Origin: Bradyrhizobium niftali
GTDB taxonomy: Bacteria; Pseudomonadota; Alphaproteobacteria; Rhizobiales; Xanthobacteraceae
NCBI RefSeq assembly: GCF_004571025.1
Contig: NZ_SPQT01000022.1
Coordinates: 62,001-126,000, forward strand
Direction of reading: 5' to 3'
Length of the DNA: 64,000 nucleotides
The notes under the pieces were generated by a model. It was given only the letters and a program-made list of their open reading frames with translations. It was not told the DNA's origin and searched no databases. Shown here one piece after another: positions 1 to 9,495 of this stretch. The stretch's first letter is position 1. Each line of letters starts with the position of its first letter. The position numbers were made by a program, and so were the translations under genes.

Positions 1-1
1 G

Positions 2-469
2 AAGGGCCCGGGCGGCTCGCGGCTCGGCTCGGTCGACACCGATCTCGATACCTGGACGCATGTCTTCCACGTCAACTTCTTCGCGCCGATCATGATGGCG
101 CGCGGACTGATCGAGGAGTTGAAGGCGGCCAGGGGCTCGGTCGTCAACGTCACCTCGATCGCGGGCTCGCGCGTGCATCCTTTCGCAGGCGCGGCCTATG
201 CCACCTCCAAGGCCGCGCTCGCATCCCTGACGCGCGAGATGGCCTCGGACTTCGGCCGCGTCGGCGTCCGCGTCAACGCGATCGCGCCGGGCGAGATCGA
301 CACCTCGATCCTGTCGCCGGGCACGGAGAAGATCGTGGAGCAGCAGATCCCGATGCACCGGCTCGGCACGCCCGACGAGGTTGCCAAGATCGTCTACGTG
401 CTGTGCACGGACACCTCGTCCTACGTCAACGGCGCCGAGATCCACATCAACGGCGGCCAGCACGTCTAG
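2..469 (+). CDS. SDR family oxidoreductase, 5' end missing
   Basis: C-terminal 155 residues of a classical short-chain dehydrogenase/reductase; the Rossmann N-terminus lies before the window. The catalytic serine strand (NVTSIAG), the YxxxK pair in AAYATSKAAL and the PG turn (AIAPGEIDT) are visible, and the end SSYVNGAEIHINGG is the usual SDR tail. The frame is open from base 2 with no stop, so the gene is truncated by the window edge and not broken. Substrate cannot be read from what is present. It is followed directly by a palindromic repeat rather than by a downstream operon partner. Confidence 0.9.
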   Translation, partial: KGPGGSRLGSVDTDLDTWTHVFHVNFFAPIMMARGLIEELKAARGSVVNVTSIAGSRVHPFAGAAYATSKAALASLTREMASDFGRVGVRVNAIAPGEIDTSILSPGTEKIVEQQIPMHRLGTPDEVAKIVYVLCTDTSSYVNGAEIHINGGQHV

Positions 470-476
470 GCGCACT

Positions 477-554
477 GTCATTCCGGGGCGATGCGAAGCA
501 CCGAGCCCGGAATCTCGAGATTCCGGATTCGCCCTCAGGGCGCTCCGGAATGAC
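477..554. repeat. Intergenic palindromic repeat, family A, copy 1
   Basis: The element begins GTCATTCCGGGGCG and ends CGCTCCGGAATGAC, so its outer ends are inverted complements, with an inner inverted pair (CCCGGAAT / ATTCCGG). The same design recurs at 5858, 6937 and, truncated, at 9452. It sits 7 bp after a stop codon. Such elements would form hairpins in the 3' transcript. Confidence 0.8.
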
Positions 555-652
555 GGTGAATTGGATTTTTGAATCTGCCGTAACTTGGAACGGAAGCAAG
601 GCGATCCAGACAAAGCCGCCGCAAGACCTGGATCGCCCTTACCTTCCGTTGC

Positions 653-871
653 TCAATCGAGTCGAATCCGACGTGACCTCTCGCGCGGCCTTGGCGTTGC
701 CGTGCTGAATGCGGTCGAGCAGTCGTCGTCGTTCTCACCATCGAGCAGCGGAGCACCACAGTGCCGGCACATGCGTGCCGACATCGACGACGCCTTGCCG
801 TTCGCCAGGGCCTGACGATAGTTCGCCAGATCGATGACGTTCCGGGGCGACGTTATGTGTTTTTCAACCAT
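653..871 (-). CDS. Small hypothetical protein with a CxxC motif
   Basis: A 72-residue reading frame not recognised by name. It has an N-terminal IDLANYRQAL segment, a CRHCGAPL motif with a further Cys some 13 residues on (half of a possible zinc ribbon), and an arginine-rich tail. It is a free-standing gene between a repeat and the corA terminus. The amino-acid composition looks like a real protein and not like a GC-rich shadow frame, but no strong ribosome binding site is visible. A small metal-binding protein is possible; the function is unknown. Confidence 0.5.
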   Translation of the reverse strand: MVEKHITSPRNVIDLANYRQALANGKASSMSARMCRHCGAPLLDGENDDDCSTAFSTATPRPRERSRRIRLD

Positions 872-1056
872 GGCTGTTCCTCGCGGCTACGCACTACTTA
901 TCGCAGACAAGTTTCGCGCAAACGTTCAGCTCACCGCTCAAATTTTACCGGAGGAATTGGGGCGGCAGCCACGCATCACCGCGACGCCGCAATCCCGCTC
1001 TATTCTGCGACACCAACCACCGTGTCTCGACGAACGGCGTAAGGTCTCGGTAGGTA

Positions 1057-2040
1057 TCAGAGCCACTTCTTGAACTTGAAGATCCAGTACGGAACGATGG
1101 CCGCGATCAGCATCAGCACCAGTGCCATCGGATAGCCGTGCACCCATTCGAGTTCCGGCATCGACTTGAAGTTCATGCCGTAGATCGAGGCGATCAGCGT
1201 CGGCGGCATCAGGACAACAGCCATGACCGAAAACAGCTTGATGATGTTGTTCTGCTCGAGATTGACGACGCCGAGCATGGCGTCGAGCACGAAGGTGATC
1301 TTGCTCGAGAGATAGGAGGCGTGGTCGGTCAGCGAGGAGACGTCGCGCTGCATGGTCTTGAGCTGCTCGCGCATGTCCTTGGACCATTTCACGCCCTCCA
1401 CCACCGCCGAGAGGAAGGCAACGACGCGGCCGATCGACACCAGGCTCTCGCGAACCTTGGAGGTGAGATCGCCCTTGCGGCCGATCGAGATCAGGATCTG
1501 GGAATATTGCTTGGCGTGGCCGTGGCGCTCGCTCTCGGGCTCGAAAATGTCATGCGACACCTGGTCGATCTCGGCGCCGCAGCGCTCCAGAATGTCGGCG
1601 CAACGGTCGATCACGGCGTCCAGCAGTTCCATCAGCACCATCTCGCCGGTGATCGCCGGCGTGCAGGAGCGGCCAAGCTTGGCCTCGACCAGGGCGAACG
1701 GCTTCGGCAGGTCGTAGCGTACCGTCACCAGGCGGTGGTCGCCGAGAATGAAGGTCACCGCCGTGGTCCGGGGCATGTCGGTATCCGAGTGGCACATCAG
1801 CGTCGCGGTCATGTAGCGCGCGCCGTTCTCGATATAGAGGCGGCTGGAGATCTCGATCTCCTGCATGTCCTCCCGGGTCGGAATGGCGATGCCCGCCAGC
1901 CGCTCTACCGCCTTGTCCTCGGCCGCACTCGGACTGAAGAGGTCGATCCAGACCGCGCTCTCCGGCAGCGCCGTGAGATCCTCGACGACAGCCTTCTTGA
2001 GGGAGGACTCGGAGGGGACAAACACCGAAAACATGAACAA
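1057..2040 (-). CDS. corA: CorA-family magnesium/divalent cation transporter
   Basis: A 327-aa inner-membrane channel protein for Mg2+ (or Co2+/Ni2+). The long soluble N-terminal domain and central helical stalk are followed by the diagnostic YGMNF signature at about residue 287, between two C-terminal transmembrane helices; the second ends in a basic tail (FKFKKWL). Length and motif match the family. The start is the first Met of MFMFSVF; a Met two codons later is also possible. It stands alone, divergent from the transpeptidase gene. The GMN motif supports CorA over the zinc-efflux ZntB type, but ion preference is not certain. Confidence 0.93.
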   Translation of the reverse strand: MFMFSVFVPSESSLKKAVVEDLTALPESAVWIDLFSPSAAEDKAVERLAGIAIPTREDMQEIEISSRLYIENGARYMTATLMCHSDTDMPRTTAVTFILGDHRLVTVRYDLPKPFALVEAKLGRSCTPAITGEMVLMELLDAVIDRCADILERCGAEIDQVSHDIFEPESERHGHAKQYSQILISIGRKGDLTSKVRESLVSIGRVVAFLSAVVEGVKWSKDMREQLKTMQRDVSSLTDHASYLSSKITFVLDAMLGVVNLEQNNIIKLFSVMAVVLMPPTLIASIYGMNFKSMPELEWVHGYPMALVLMLIAAIVPYWIFKFKKWL

Positions 2041-2371
2041 CTCCAGAGAACCTGCGACAGAATGACAGCCTTTAGCGCGATTCTGACAAGTTCATCATGA
2101 CAAGCACATTAACGGAGCGTTTGCATTTGTGGCGACGCCGTGGCCCAACCGTGGCACGGAATCGACAGTTCGGCACGCTTTGCCCCAAAACCCGCTCAAA
2201 GTCGAAAAACTTGCGGCAAAAAAGCCACAGCTGAGGTCTCGCAGCGCGGGAAAAGGCCTTGAGTGCTGGAATTGTGGCAGATTTCAACGATAATGGGATT
2301 AACGGAGTCGAGGAACTTGGGCGCTAAGCTCAGGCTTTCCCGCGCGGTATTGTTTTGATTGGAACCAAATC
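2041..2371. other. 331-bp divergent intergenic region
   Basis: It separates the divergent corA and L,D-transpeptidase genes and must hold both promoters. I see no open frame with a ribosome binding site, no repeat of the palindromic families and no riboswitch-like fold. A magnesium-responsive leader for corA would be expected near 2041-2150 if present, but I could not recognise one. Confidence 0.5.
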
Positions 2372-3052
2372 ATGTCGTCGCTGAAAGTTAAGTTGGGTAT
2401 TTTGGCCGCCGGCCTGATGCTGTCGGGCTGCATGCAGGCCACGCATTTCGAGGCGACCGACACCAAGGCCTTCAAGCCGAAGGACAAGGAACTGCTCGCC
2501 AAGGTCCGGTACGAGAATACCCCGGTCGCGGAGCCGTTCCGCCGCGCCATCGTCGACTACCACCGCAAGGAATCGCCGGGCTCGATCGTGGTCGATTCCG
2601 ACAACCATTACCTCTACTGGGTGATGGATGGCGGCAAGGCGATCCGCTACGGCATCACCGTCGGTGAAGAAGCCATGGCCTGGTCCGGCATCGCCAAGGT
2701 CGGCAGCATGACCGAGTGGCCGGCCTGGCATCCGACCCCGGGCGAGATTTCGCGCCTGGGCGTGCCGACCTATGTTGCGCCCGGTCCGGACAATCCGATG
2801 GGCTCACGCGCGATGTATCTCTACTCGGGTGGCAAGGACACGCTGTTCCGCATCCACGGCACCAACCAGCCGGAATATATCGGCGCCTCGATCTCGTCGG
2901 GCTGCATCCGCCTGACCAACGAGGACGCGATCGACCTCTATAACCGGGTCAAGGTCGGCACCATCGTCGTGGTGCTCGAGCCGAAGCACGGCGACTCGCC
3001 CTACAATTCGCGCCTTGCGCTCCAGGGCGGCGGCTCCAATTCTTCCTACTAA
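2372..3052 (+). CDS. L,D-transpeptidase (YkuD domain), predicted lipoprotein
   Basis: A 226-aa cell-envelope enzyme that forms or edits 3-3 cross-links, or anchors proteins, on peptidoglycan. The N-terminal signal with lipobox (LMLSGC, Cys about residue 20) predicts an outer-membrane or periplasmic lipoprotein. The catalytic YkuD block is complete: RIHGTNQPEYIG followed by SSGCIRLTNEDAIDLY, with the nucleophile Cys in SGCIR and the conserved His upstream. The gene ends in a strong hairpin terminator. Bradyrhizobia carry many paralogues, so a specific Ldt assignment is not possible. Confidence 0.9.
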   Translation: MSSLKVKLGILAAGLMLSGCMQATHFEATDTKAFKPKDKELLAKVRYENTPVAEPFRRAIVDYHRKESPGSIVVDSDNHYLYWVMDGGKAIRYGITVGEEAMAWSGIAKVGSMTEWPAWHPTPGEISRLGVPTYVAPGPDNPMGSRAMYLYSGGKDTLFRIHGTNQPEYIGASISSGCIRLTNEDAIDLYNRVKVGTIVVVLEPKHGDSPYNSRLALQGGGSNSSY

Positions 3053-3076
3053 ATCGGCCTTTCCCGAGGCCTTTCA

Positions 3077-3104
3077 AAAGCGCCGGTTTTACCGGCGCTT
3101 TTTT
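3077..3104 (+). terminator. Intrinsic terminator of the L,D-transpeptidase gene
   Basis: AAAAGCGCCGGT, a short T-rich loop, then ACCGGCGCTTTTTT: a near-perfect stem with a T run. The distal arm overlaps the last codons and stop (complement of TTA at 3089) of the convergent extensin-like gene, so the hairpin serves one gene while coding for the end of the other. Confidence 0.85.
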
Positions 3105-4177
3105 GTTGCGGGCTTGCGTGACGGGACCTTGTCGCCGCCGGCCGCCGACTTGTTCGCAGGCGCGGGGGATTTCTCCGCCGCCTCGTCATCAGCTCCATCC
3201 TTTGCCTCGGGCTTGGACGCAACCTCGCGCGGCGGCGCCTCCTCAGGCCGTTCCGCCGGCAGCAGCGGAGCGATCTGCGGCAGGGGATCCCAGACGTTCC
3301 ACTGGCAGATCCGGTAGTCGTTGCGCCGCTGCGCCAGGTCGAGATGGATATGGTCCTCGTGGTACCAGTCCGAGCCCGGGCCGAGCACGGTGGAAAAGCG
3401 CGCGCACACCGAATGCAGCACACGCTCGCGCACGTCTCGCGACATGGTGCGATCGGTGAGGCCGATCGACTGCCCGTTTGCGAGCTTGATGGCGCGGACG
3501 TCGAGGGCGTTGGCCTTGCCGTGCTCGGACAGCATCGCGCCGGCGATGCGGTTGCGGCCGCGGCACTCGAAGCTATCGAAATTGTCGAGATCGGCGATGG
3601 CCGAGCCGAGGCTGGTGGCCAGCGGCACCATGTCCTTGCGTACCCAGTCGGCGATCGCAGACGCCATGGTGCAGCGAAGGATCGCCGCCGGCTTGACCGC
3701 CACCTTGCGCTTGTCCGGCAGCACGATGGCCTCTAGCCGCACCAGATCCTCGCCGCCGCAGGCGCCGGGGCCACGGATATCCGGAATGGAGGGGGCAATC
3801 GCGATCTCCTCGGTCAGCGCGAGCCGGCAGGCCGAGACCTGTTTCTCCGGCGGCGGCGTGGCCTCGGCCGGCTTGTCCGGGGAAGGCTTGCCGTCGGCCT
3901 CCGGTGCCGCCTCGTCCGGTGCTTTGGGGGCTTCCGCAGGGCGTGGTTTTGGTAGCGGGATCTTGGCGGCATGAACCGTCGCGCGCGGCCGTGGTGTACC
4001 AAAGCCAAAGATATCGAGCGGCGCACTATATTTTCGCGCCTCCGCCCGGTCCGCGAGCGCAAGCGTCAGCCCGAGCGCGGCGGTAACCATTGCCGCGCCG
4101 GCGGACATATAGCCGCGACAAGACCATTTGCGGCGAAAGTCCGGCAGGCTAAAACTCATGACAATTCTTTGGCCCAA
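3089..4177 (-). CDS. Extensin-like family protein
   Basis: A 362-aa secreted protein. An N-terminal hydrophobic segment (AAMVTAALGLTLALADRAEA) is a signal peptide, a Pro/Lys/Glu-rich linker spans roughly residues 65-125, and the extensin-like C-terminal domain follows. That domain holds the D-alanyl-D-alanine carboxypeptidase-like metal-site residues SEHGKANALDVR and WYHEDHIHLDL. Paired cysteines (SACRLAL, GPGACGG, ILRCTM, FECRGR, HSVCARF) suggest disulfides in the periplasm. A Met six codons in (MSFSLP) is an alternative start. The role is probably cell-wall hydrolysis or binding; enzymatic activity is inferred from the fold only. Confidence 0.85.
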   Translation of the reverse strand: MGQRIVMSFSLPDFRRKWSCRGYMSAGAAMVTAALGLTLALADRAEARKYSAPLDIFGFGTPRPRATVHAAKIPLPKPRPAEAPKAPDEAAPEADGKPSPDKPAEATPPPEKQVSACRLALTEEIAIAPSIPDIRGPGACGGEDLVRLEAIVLPDKRKVAVKPAAILRCTMASAIADWVRKDMVPLATSLGSAIADLDNFDSFECRGRNRIAGAMLSEHGKANALDVRAIKLANGQSIGLTDRTMSRDVRERVLHSVCARFSTVLGPGSDWYHEDHIHLDLAQRRNDYRICQWNVWDPLPQIAPLLPAERPEEAPPREVASKPEAKDGADDEAAEKSPAPANKSAAGGDKVPSRKPATKKRR

Positions 4178-4224
4178 CGCTGAGAGCGATAACGCGTCCA
4201 GCGACTTCTCGGAGGAACGTCGGA

Positions 4225-5853
4225 ATGCTTGGTTTGATGCAAGACTGGCCCCTGCTCTGCCACCGGATCATCGAACACGCCGCCAGGATTCATGGCAAGC
4301 AGGAGGTCGTTACGCGATCGGTCGAGGGACCGATCCATCGCACCACCTACGCCGAGATCCACAAGCGGGCGCTCAAGGTCTCGCAGGTGCTGGAGCGCGA
4401 CGGCATCAAGGTCGGCGACCGCGTCGCAACGATCGCCTGGAACACCTGGCGCCATCTCGAGGTGTGGTACGGCATCATGGGAATCGGCGCCATCTGCCAT
4501 ACCGTCAATCCCCGCCTTTTCCCCGAGCAGATCGCCTGGATCATCAACCATGCACAGGATCGCATCGTGATGACTGACATCACCTTCGTTCCGATCCTGG
4601 AGAAGATCGCCGACAAGCTGCCAAGCGTGGAGCGCTACGTCGTGCTGACCGACAAGGCGCATATGCCTGAGACCACGCTGAAGAATGTGATCGCCTACGA
4701 GGACTGGATTGCGCAGGCCGACGGCAAATTCAAATGGAAGGACTTTGACGAGAACACGGCGGCGGCGATGTGCTACACATCTGGCACCACGGGCGATCCG
4801 AAGGGTGTGCTGTATTCGCATCGCTCCAACGTGCTGCACGCGCTGATGGCCAACAACGTCGATGCGCTCGGTACCAGCGCCTCCGAGACGATGCTGCCGG
4901 TGGTGCCGCTGTTCCACGCCAACAGCTGGGGTATCGCCTTCTCCGCGCCCTCGCAAGGCACCAAGCTGGTGATGCCCGGCGCCAAGCTCGACGGCGCCTC
5001 GGTCTATGAATTGCTCTCGACCGAGAAGGTGACCCACACCGCGGGTGTGCCCACGGTGTGGCTGATGCTGCTCCAGCACATGACCGCCAACAATCTGAAG
5101 CTGCCTGAGCTGAAGATGGTGATCTGCGGCGGCTCGGCGATGCCGCGCTCGATGATCAAGGCCTTCCTCGACATGGGCTCGAACGTCCGCCACGCCTGGG
5201 GCATGACCGAGATGAGCCCGATCGGCAGCGTCGCGGCGCTGAAGCCGCCGTTCCAAGACGCGACCGGCGATGCGCGGCTCGACGTGCTCCAGATGCAGGG
5301 CTATGCACCCTTCGCGGTCGAGATGAAGATCACCGACGATGCTGGCAAGGAGCTGCCCTGGGACGGCAAGACTTTCGGCCGCCTCAAGGTCTCCGGCCCC
5401 GCCGTCGCCAAGGCCTATTACCGGGTCGATGCCAACATCCTCGACGAGGACGGCTTCTTCGACACCGGCGACGTCTCGACCATCGACGAGGACGGCTACA
5501 TGCGGATCACCGACCGCTCCAAGGACGTGATCAAGTCCGGGGGCGAGTGGATCTCCTCGATCGACCTCGAAAACCTCGCGGTCGGCCATCCGGCCGTGGC
5601 GGAAGCCGCCGTGATCGGCGTATTCCACCCCAAATGGGACGAGCGGCCGCTGCTCATCGTTCAGCTCAAGCAGGGCCAGCAGGCCAGCCGCGAGGACATC
5701 CTAAAGTACATGGACGGCAAGATCGCCAAATGGTGGATGCCGGACGACGTCGCCTTCGTCGACGGCATCCCGCACACCGCCACCGGCAAGATCCTGAAGA
5801 CCGCGCTACGCGACCAGTTCAAGGATTACCGCTTCCCGAACGCGGCGGCGTAG
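4225..5853 (+). CDS. Acyl-CoA synthetase (AMP-binding; DmdB/medium-chain ligase type)
   Basis: A 542-aa ATP-dependent acid:CoA ligase that adenylates a carboxylic acid and transfers it to CoA in the cytoplasm. Motifs in order are the P-loop YTSGTTGDPKGV, the aromatic HAWGMTEMSPIG, the ribose-binding FDTGDVSTIDEDGYMRITDR, and the catalytic lysine in TGKILKT near the C-terminus. The sequence resembles the long-chain or 3-methylthiopropionyl-CoA ligase branch; substrate is uncertain. It is divergent from the extensin-like gene with a 47-bp gap, and a family A palindrome begins 5 bp after its stop. Confidence 0.9.
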   Translation: MLGLMQDWPLLCHRIIEHAARIHGKQEVVTRSVEGPIHRTTYAEIHKRALKVSQVLERDGIKVGDRVATIAWNTWRHLEVWYGIMGIGAICHTVNPRLFPEQIAWIINHAQDRIVMTDITFVPILEKIADKLPSVERYVVLTDKAHMPETTLKNVIAYEDWIAQADGKFKWKDFDENTAAAMCYTSGTTGDPKGVLYSHRSNVLHALMANNVDALGTSASETMLPVVPLFHANSWGIAFSAPSQGTKLVMPGAKLDGASVYELLSTEKVTHTAGVPTVWLMLLQHMTANNLKLPELKMVICGGSAMPRSMIKAFLDMGSNVRHAWGMTEMSPIGSVAALKPPFQDATGDARLDVLQMQGYAPFAVEMKITDDAGKELPWDGKTFGRLKVSGPAVAKAYYRVDANILDEDGFFDTGDVSTIDEDGYMRITDRSKDVIKSGGEWISSIDLENLAVGHPAVAEAAVIGVFHPKWDERPLLIVQLKQGQQASREDILKYMDGKIAKWWMPDDVAFVDGIPHTATGKILKTALRDQFKDYRFPNAAA

Positions 5854-5857
5854 GACT

Positions 5858-5956
5858 CATTCCGGGGTGATGCCAACGGCATCGAACTATGGTTCGCAAT
5901 TGCGAACCTGAGAATCCCGAGATTCCGGGTTCGCCCTTCGGGCGCCCCGGAATGAC
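5858..5956. repeat. Intergenic palindromic repeat, family A, copy 2
   Basis: TCATTCCGGGGTG at the left and CGCCCCGGAATGA at the right are inverted, with an inner TCGCAATTGCGA palindrome and an AATCCCGAGATTCCGGGTT hinge. It is the same family as 477-554 and starts 5 bp after a stop codon. Confidence 0.8.
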
Positions 5957-6072
5957 GGGCAGGAGCAACCCGGTATCCCTTGAAATTGCCGCCGGGGCGT
6001 GGTCTCAACGCCTCCTATCGTCGCGCCAGATCGGCGCGGCACCGCCTCGAAAACCCCGGCAGAGCTCACCCG

Positions 6073-6927
6073 ATGGCCCGCAGGATTTCCGCTCCCTACC
6101 AGTCGGAGCCCGTGTCCAGCCTCGCCAGCTGGGCGCGCAATCTGGCCGTGTTCGCGGTGGTGGCGGTGGCGGTGTCGATCATCGTCGTCCGGTTCGGCTT
6201 TCTGGAGCCGAAGCCCGCGCTCGTCACCTTCTTCGGCGGCCTCGCCATCGCCGCGCTCTCGATCCTGTTCGGCCTCGCCGGCTTCGCCGCGATCTGGCAG
6301 AACGGCTCGCGCGGCATGGCGCGCATCCTCCTCGCCTTCCTGATCGACGGCATGATCCTCGCCTACCCCGCCTATCTCGGCCTGCAATACCGCAAGCTGC
6401 CGGCGATCCACGACGTCACCACCGACCCGATCGACCCGCCCCGCTTCGACGCGCTGGCGCGCCTGCGCGCCGGTGAAGGCGCCAATACCGCGGTCTATGC
6501 CGGCCTCTATTCGGCCGAGCAGCAGCGCCATTTCTATCCCGATATCGAGCCGATCGAACTCGAGATCCCGGTCGACCGCGCCTATGCGATCGCGCTGCAG
6601 CTCGTCAACAAGCGCAAATGGCTCGTCATCGACGAGCGCGCGCCGCAGCCGCCGCGCCGCATCGGCCGCATCGAGGCGGTGGCGCGCACACCGATCATGG
6701 GTTTGCGCGAGGACATTTCCATCAGGGTCGTGCCCGACGGCGACGATTCCCGCGTCGATATCCGTTCCGCCTCGCGCTATTTCGATAGCGACCTCGGCAG
6801 CAACGCCGCACGCGTCAAGAAATTCATCGACGATCTCAACACCGCCGCCGATGCGGACGCGCTGAAGCCGGTGAAGAAGACCCCGGTGACGCCGCCGAAG
6901 GCACCGGCGAAGACGGTGAAGAAGTGA
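6073..6927 (+). CDS. DUF1499-type membrane protein
   Basis: A 284-aa protein. Three hydrophobic segments lie in the first 110 residues (from NLAVFAVVAVAVSIIVV to RILLAFLIDGMILAY), followed by a soluble domain with the DUF1499 pattern (YPDIEPIEL, MGLREDISIRV, VDIRSASRYFDSDLGSNAARV) and a Pro/Lys tail. The family has no established biochemical role. I took the ATG at 6073 and not an upstream in-frame start at 5980, because the extra 31 codons would run into the preceding repeat and encode low-quality sequence. It is a monocistronic unit between two palindromic repeats. Confidence 0.8.
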   Translation: MARRISAPYQSEPVSSLASWARNLAVFAVVAVAVSIIVVRFGFLEPKPALVTFFGGLAIAALSILFGLAGFAAIWQNGSRGMARILLAFLIDGMILAYPAYLGLQYRKLPAIHDVTTDPIDPPRFDALARLRAGEGANTAVYAGLYSAEQQRHFYPDIEPIELEIPVDRAYAIALQLVNKRKWLVIDERAPQPPRRIGRIEAVARTPIMGLREDISIRVVPDGDDSRVDIRSASRYFDSDLGSNAARVKKFIDDLNTAADADALKPVKKTPVTPPKAPAKTVKK

Positions 6928-6936
6928 CGCGCTAGC

Positions 6937-7039
6937 GTCATTCCGGGGCGGTCCGCAGGACCGAGCCCGGAATCCATTCATCCACCAATGCTGCGGCCGA
7001 TGGATTCCGGGTTCGCGCTGACGCGCGCCCCGGAATGAC
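6937..7039. repeat. Intergenic palindromic repeat, family A, copy 3
   Basis: It runs from GTCATTCCGGGGCGG to GCGCCCCGGAATGAC with an inner pair AATCCATTCATCCA / GATGGATTCCGG. It lies between two convergent genes, starting 10 bp after the DUF1499 stop and ending 4 bp before the stop of the MBL gene. Confidence 0.8.
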
Positions 7040-7042
7040 GAG

Positions 7043-7960
7043 CTAAGCCATCCGATACGTCCCACCGATCACGGGATCGCCATCCGTCGCCACCACGCCG
7101 CGGGCGACCAGATCTTCCAGATGCGCCAGCACGGAATAGCCGGCAGCCGTCGTCAGCCGTGGATCGATGCCGATATAGATCGCGCGCACCATGGTCGGGA
7201 TGTCGGCCTCGCCCTTGGCGAGGCGATGCAGGATCGAGGCTTCGCGCGCCTTGCGGTGGCGGATCAGGAAACGCACGAAGCGCGGGCCGTCCGGTATCTC
7301 GGGGCCGTGGCCCGAGAAATAGAGATCCTCCTCGCGGGCGGCCAAGCGGTCGAGCGATTCCATGTAGTCGATCATCGAGCCGTCGGGCGGCGCAACGATC
7401 GAGGTCGACCAGCCCATCACGTGGTCGCCGACGAAGTTGAATTTTCGCTCGGGCCAGGCGAAGGCGAGATGGTTGGCGGTATGGCCCGGCGTCGCCACCG
7501 CCTCGAGGCGCCAGCCCGCGCCCTCGACGACGTCGCCATGGGCGATCCTGGTATCGGGCGCGAAATCGCGGTCGACGCCGGATTCCGGATTGTGCTTCTC
7601 GCTCTCGAAGCGCGGGCGCGAGGCGCGGTGCGGGCCCTCGGCATAAACCGGCGCACCGGTCGCCTGCTTGATCCGCGCCGTGTTCGGCGAATGGTCGCGG
7701 TGGGTGTGGGTAACGAAGATATGGCTCACCGTCTCGCCGCGCACGGCATCGAGCAGCGCCGCCGCATGCGCCGCGTCGTCCGGACCGGGATCGATGATCG
7801 CGACGTTGCCCGTGCCGACGATGTAGCTGACCGTACCGGTAAAGGTGAACGGGCTCGGATTGTTACAGAGCACGCGCCGCACGCCGGGGCGGACTTCCTC
7901 GACGACGCCGGCCTTGAGTGGAAAGTTGCGGTTGAACGGGACGTCGTCGCTGTCGGACAT
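7043..7960 (-). CDS. MBL-fold metallo-hydrolase (LACTB2-like)
   Basis: A 305-aa metallo-beta-lactamase-fold hydrolase. The dinuclear zinc site is complete: THTHRDHSPN (HxHxDH), the later GHTANHLAF His, GDHVMGW Asp and SGHGPEI His. A C-terminal helical region (RKAREASILHRLAKGE to VLAHLEDLVARG) resembles the winged-helix tail of LACTB2/RNase-like members. Start: the longest frame begins nine codons upstream, but MSDSDDVPFNRNF is the more natural N-terminus. Thioesterase, glyoxalase-like or RNA-directed activity cannot be told apart here. Confidence 0.85.
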   Translation of the reverse strand: MSDSDDVPFNRNFPLKAGVVEEVRPGVRRVLCNNPSPFTFTGTVSYIVGTGNVAIIDPGPDDAAHAAALLDAVRGETVSHIFVTHTHRDHSPNTARIKQATGAPVYAEGPHRASRPRFESEKHNPESGVDRDFAPDTRIAHGDVVEGAGWRLEAVATPGHTANHLAFAWPERKFNFVGDHVMGWSTSIVAPPDGSMIDYMESLDRLAAREEDLYFSGHGPEIPDGPRFVRFLIRHRKAREASILHRLAKGEADIPTMVRAIYIGIDPRLTTAAGYSVLAHLEDLVARGVVATDGDPVIGGTYRMA

Positions 7961-7995
7961 CGGACTTCCTGTGCACTGCTGCCCCACACCTCGCC

Positions 7996-8110
7996 GTCAT
8001 ACCCCGCGAAAGCGGGGTATCCAGTACGCCGTAGCGTCCGTGGCCAAGGCGAGGTCTCTGGGATACTGGATCGTCCGCTCTAGTGCGCAATTGCGCACAG
8101 GGCGGACGAC
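7996..8110. repeat. Intergenic palindromic repeat, family B, copy 1
   Basis: GTCATACCCCGCGAAAGCGGGGTATCCAGTAC is followed by an inverted GATACTGGATCGTCCGCTC and GGCGGACGAC. The inner TGCGCAATTGCGCA is a perfect palindrome. The family recurs at 55956 and 56219. Confidence 0.75.
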
Positions 8111-8149
8111 GACAGCCGAGCAAAACAACGGCCACGGAGTACGTGGCGA

Positions 8150-9364
<1,215 letters not shown>

Positions 9365-9451
9365 GAAACGTCCTTTCGCGTCTGGTTCCGTCAAGAATTG
9401 CCCGACAAAGTAAAGCGCCGCGGCAACAAGTGCAATTGCATCCTGGTTTCG

Positions 9452-9487
9452 GTCATTCCGGGGCGCGCAATGGCACGAGCCCGGAAA
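9452..9487. repeat. Truncated family A palindromic repeat
   Basis: It carries the left end GTCATTCCGGGGCG and the inner CGAGCCCGGAA of family A, then stops where the ribB coding end begins. The right half is missing. Confidence 0.6.
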
Positions 9488-9495
9488 CAACGCCG

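Noticed and set aside
4156..5628. A 490-codon minus-strand frame opposite the acyl-CoA ligase
   Set aside because: Shadow frame; the plus-strand product carries all AMP-binding motifs.
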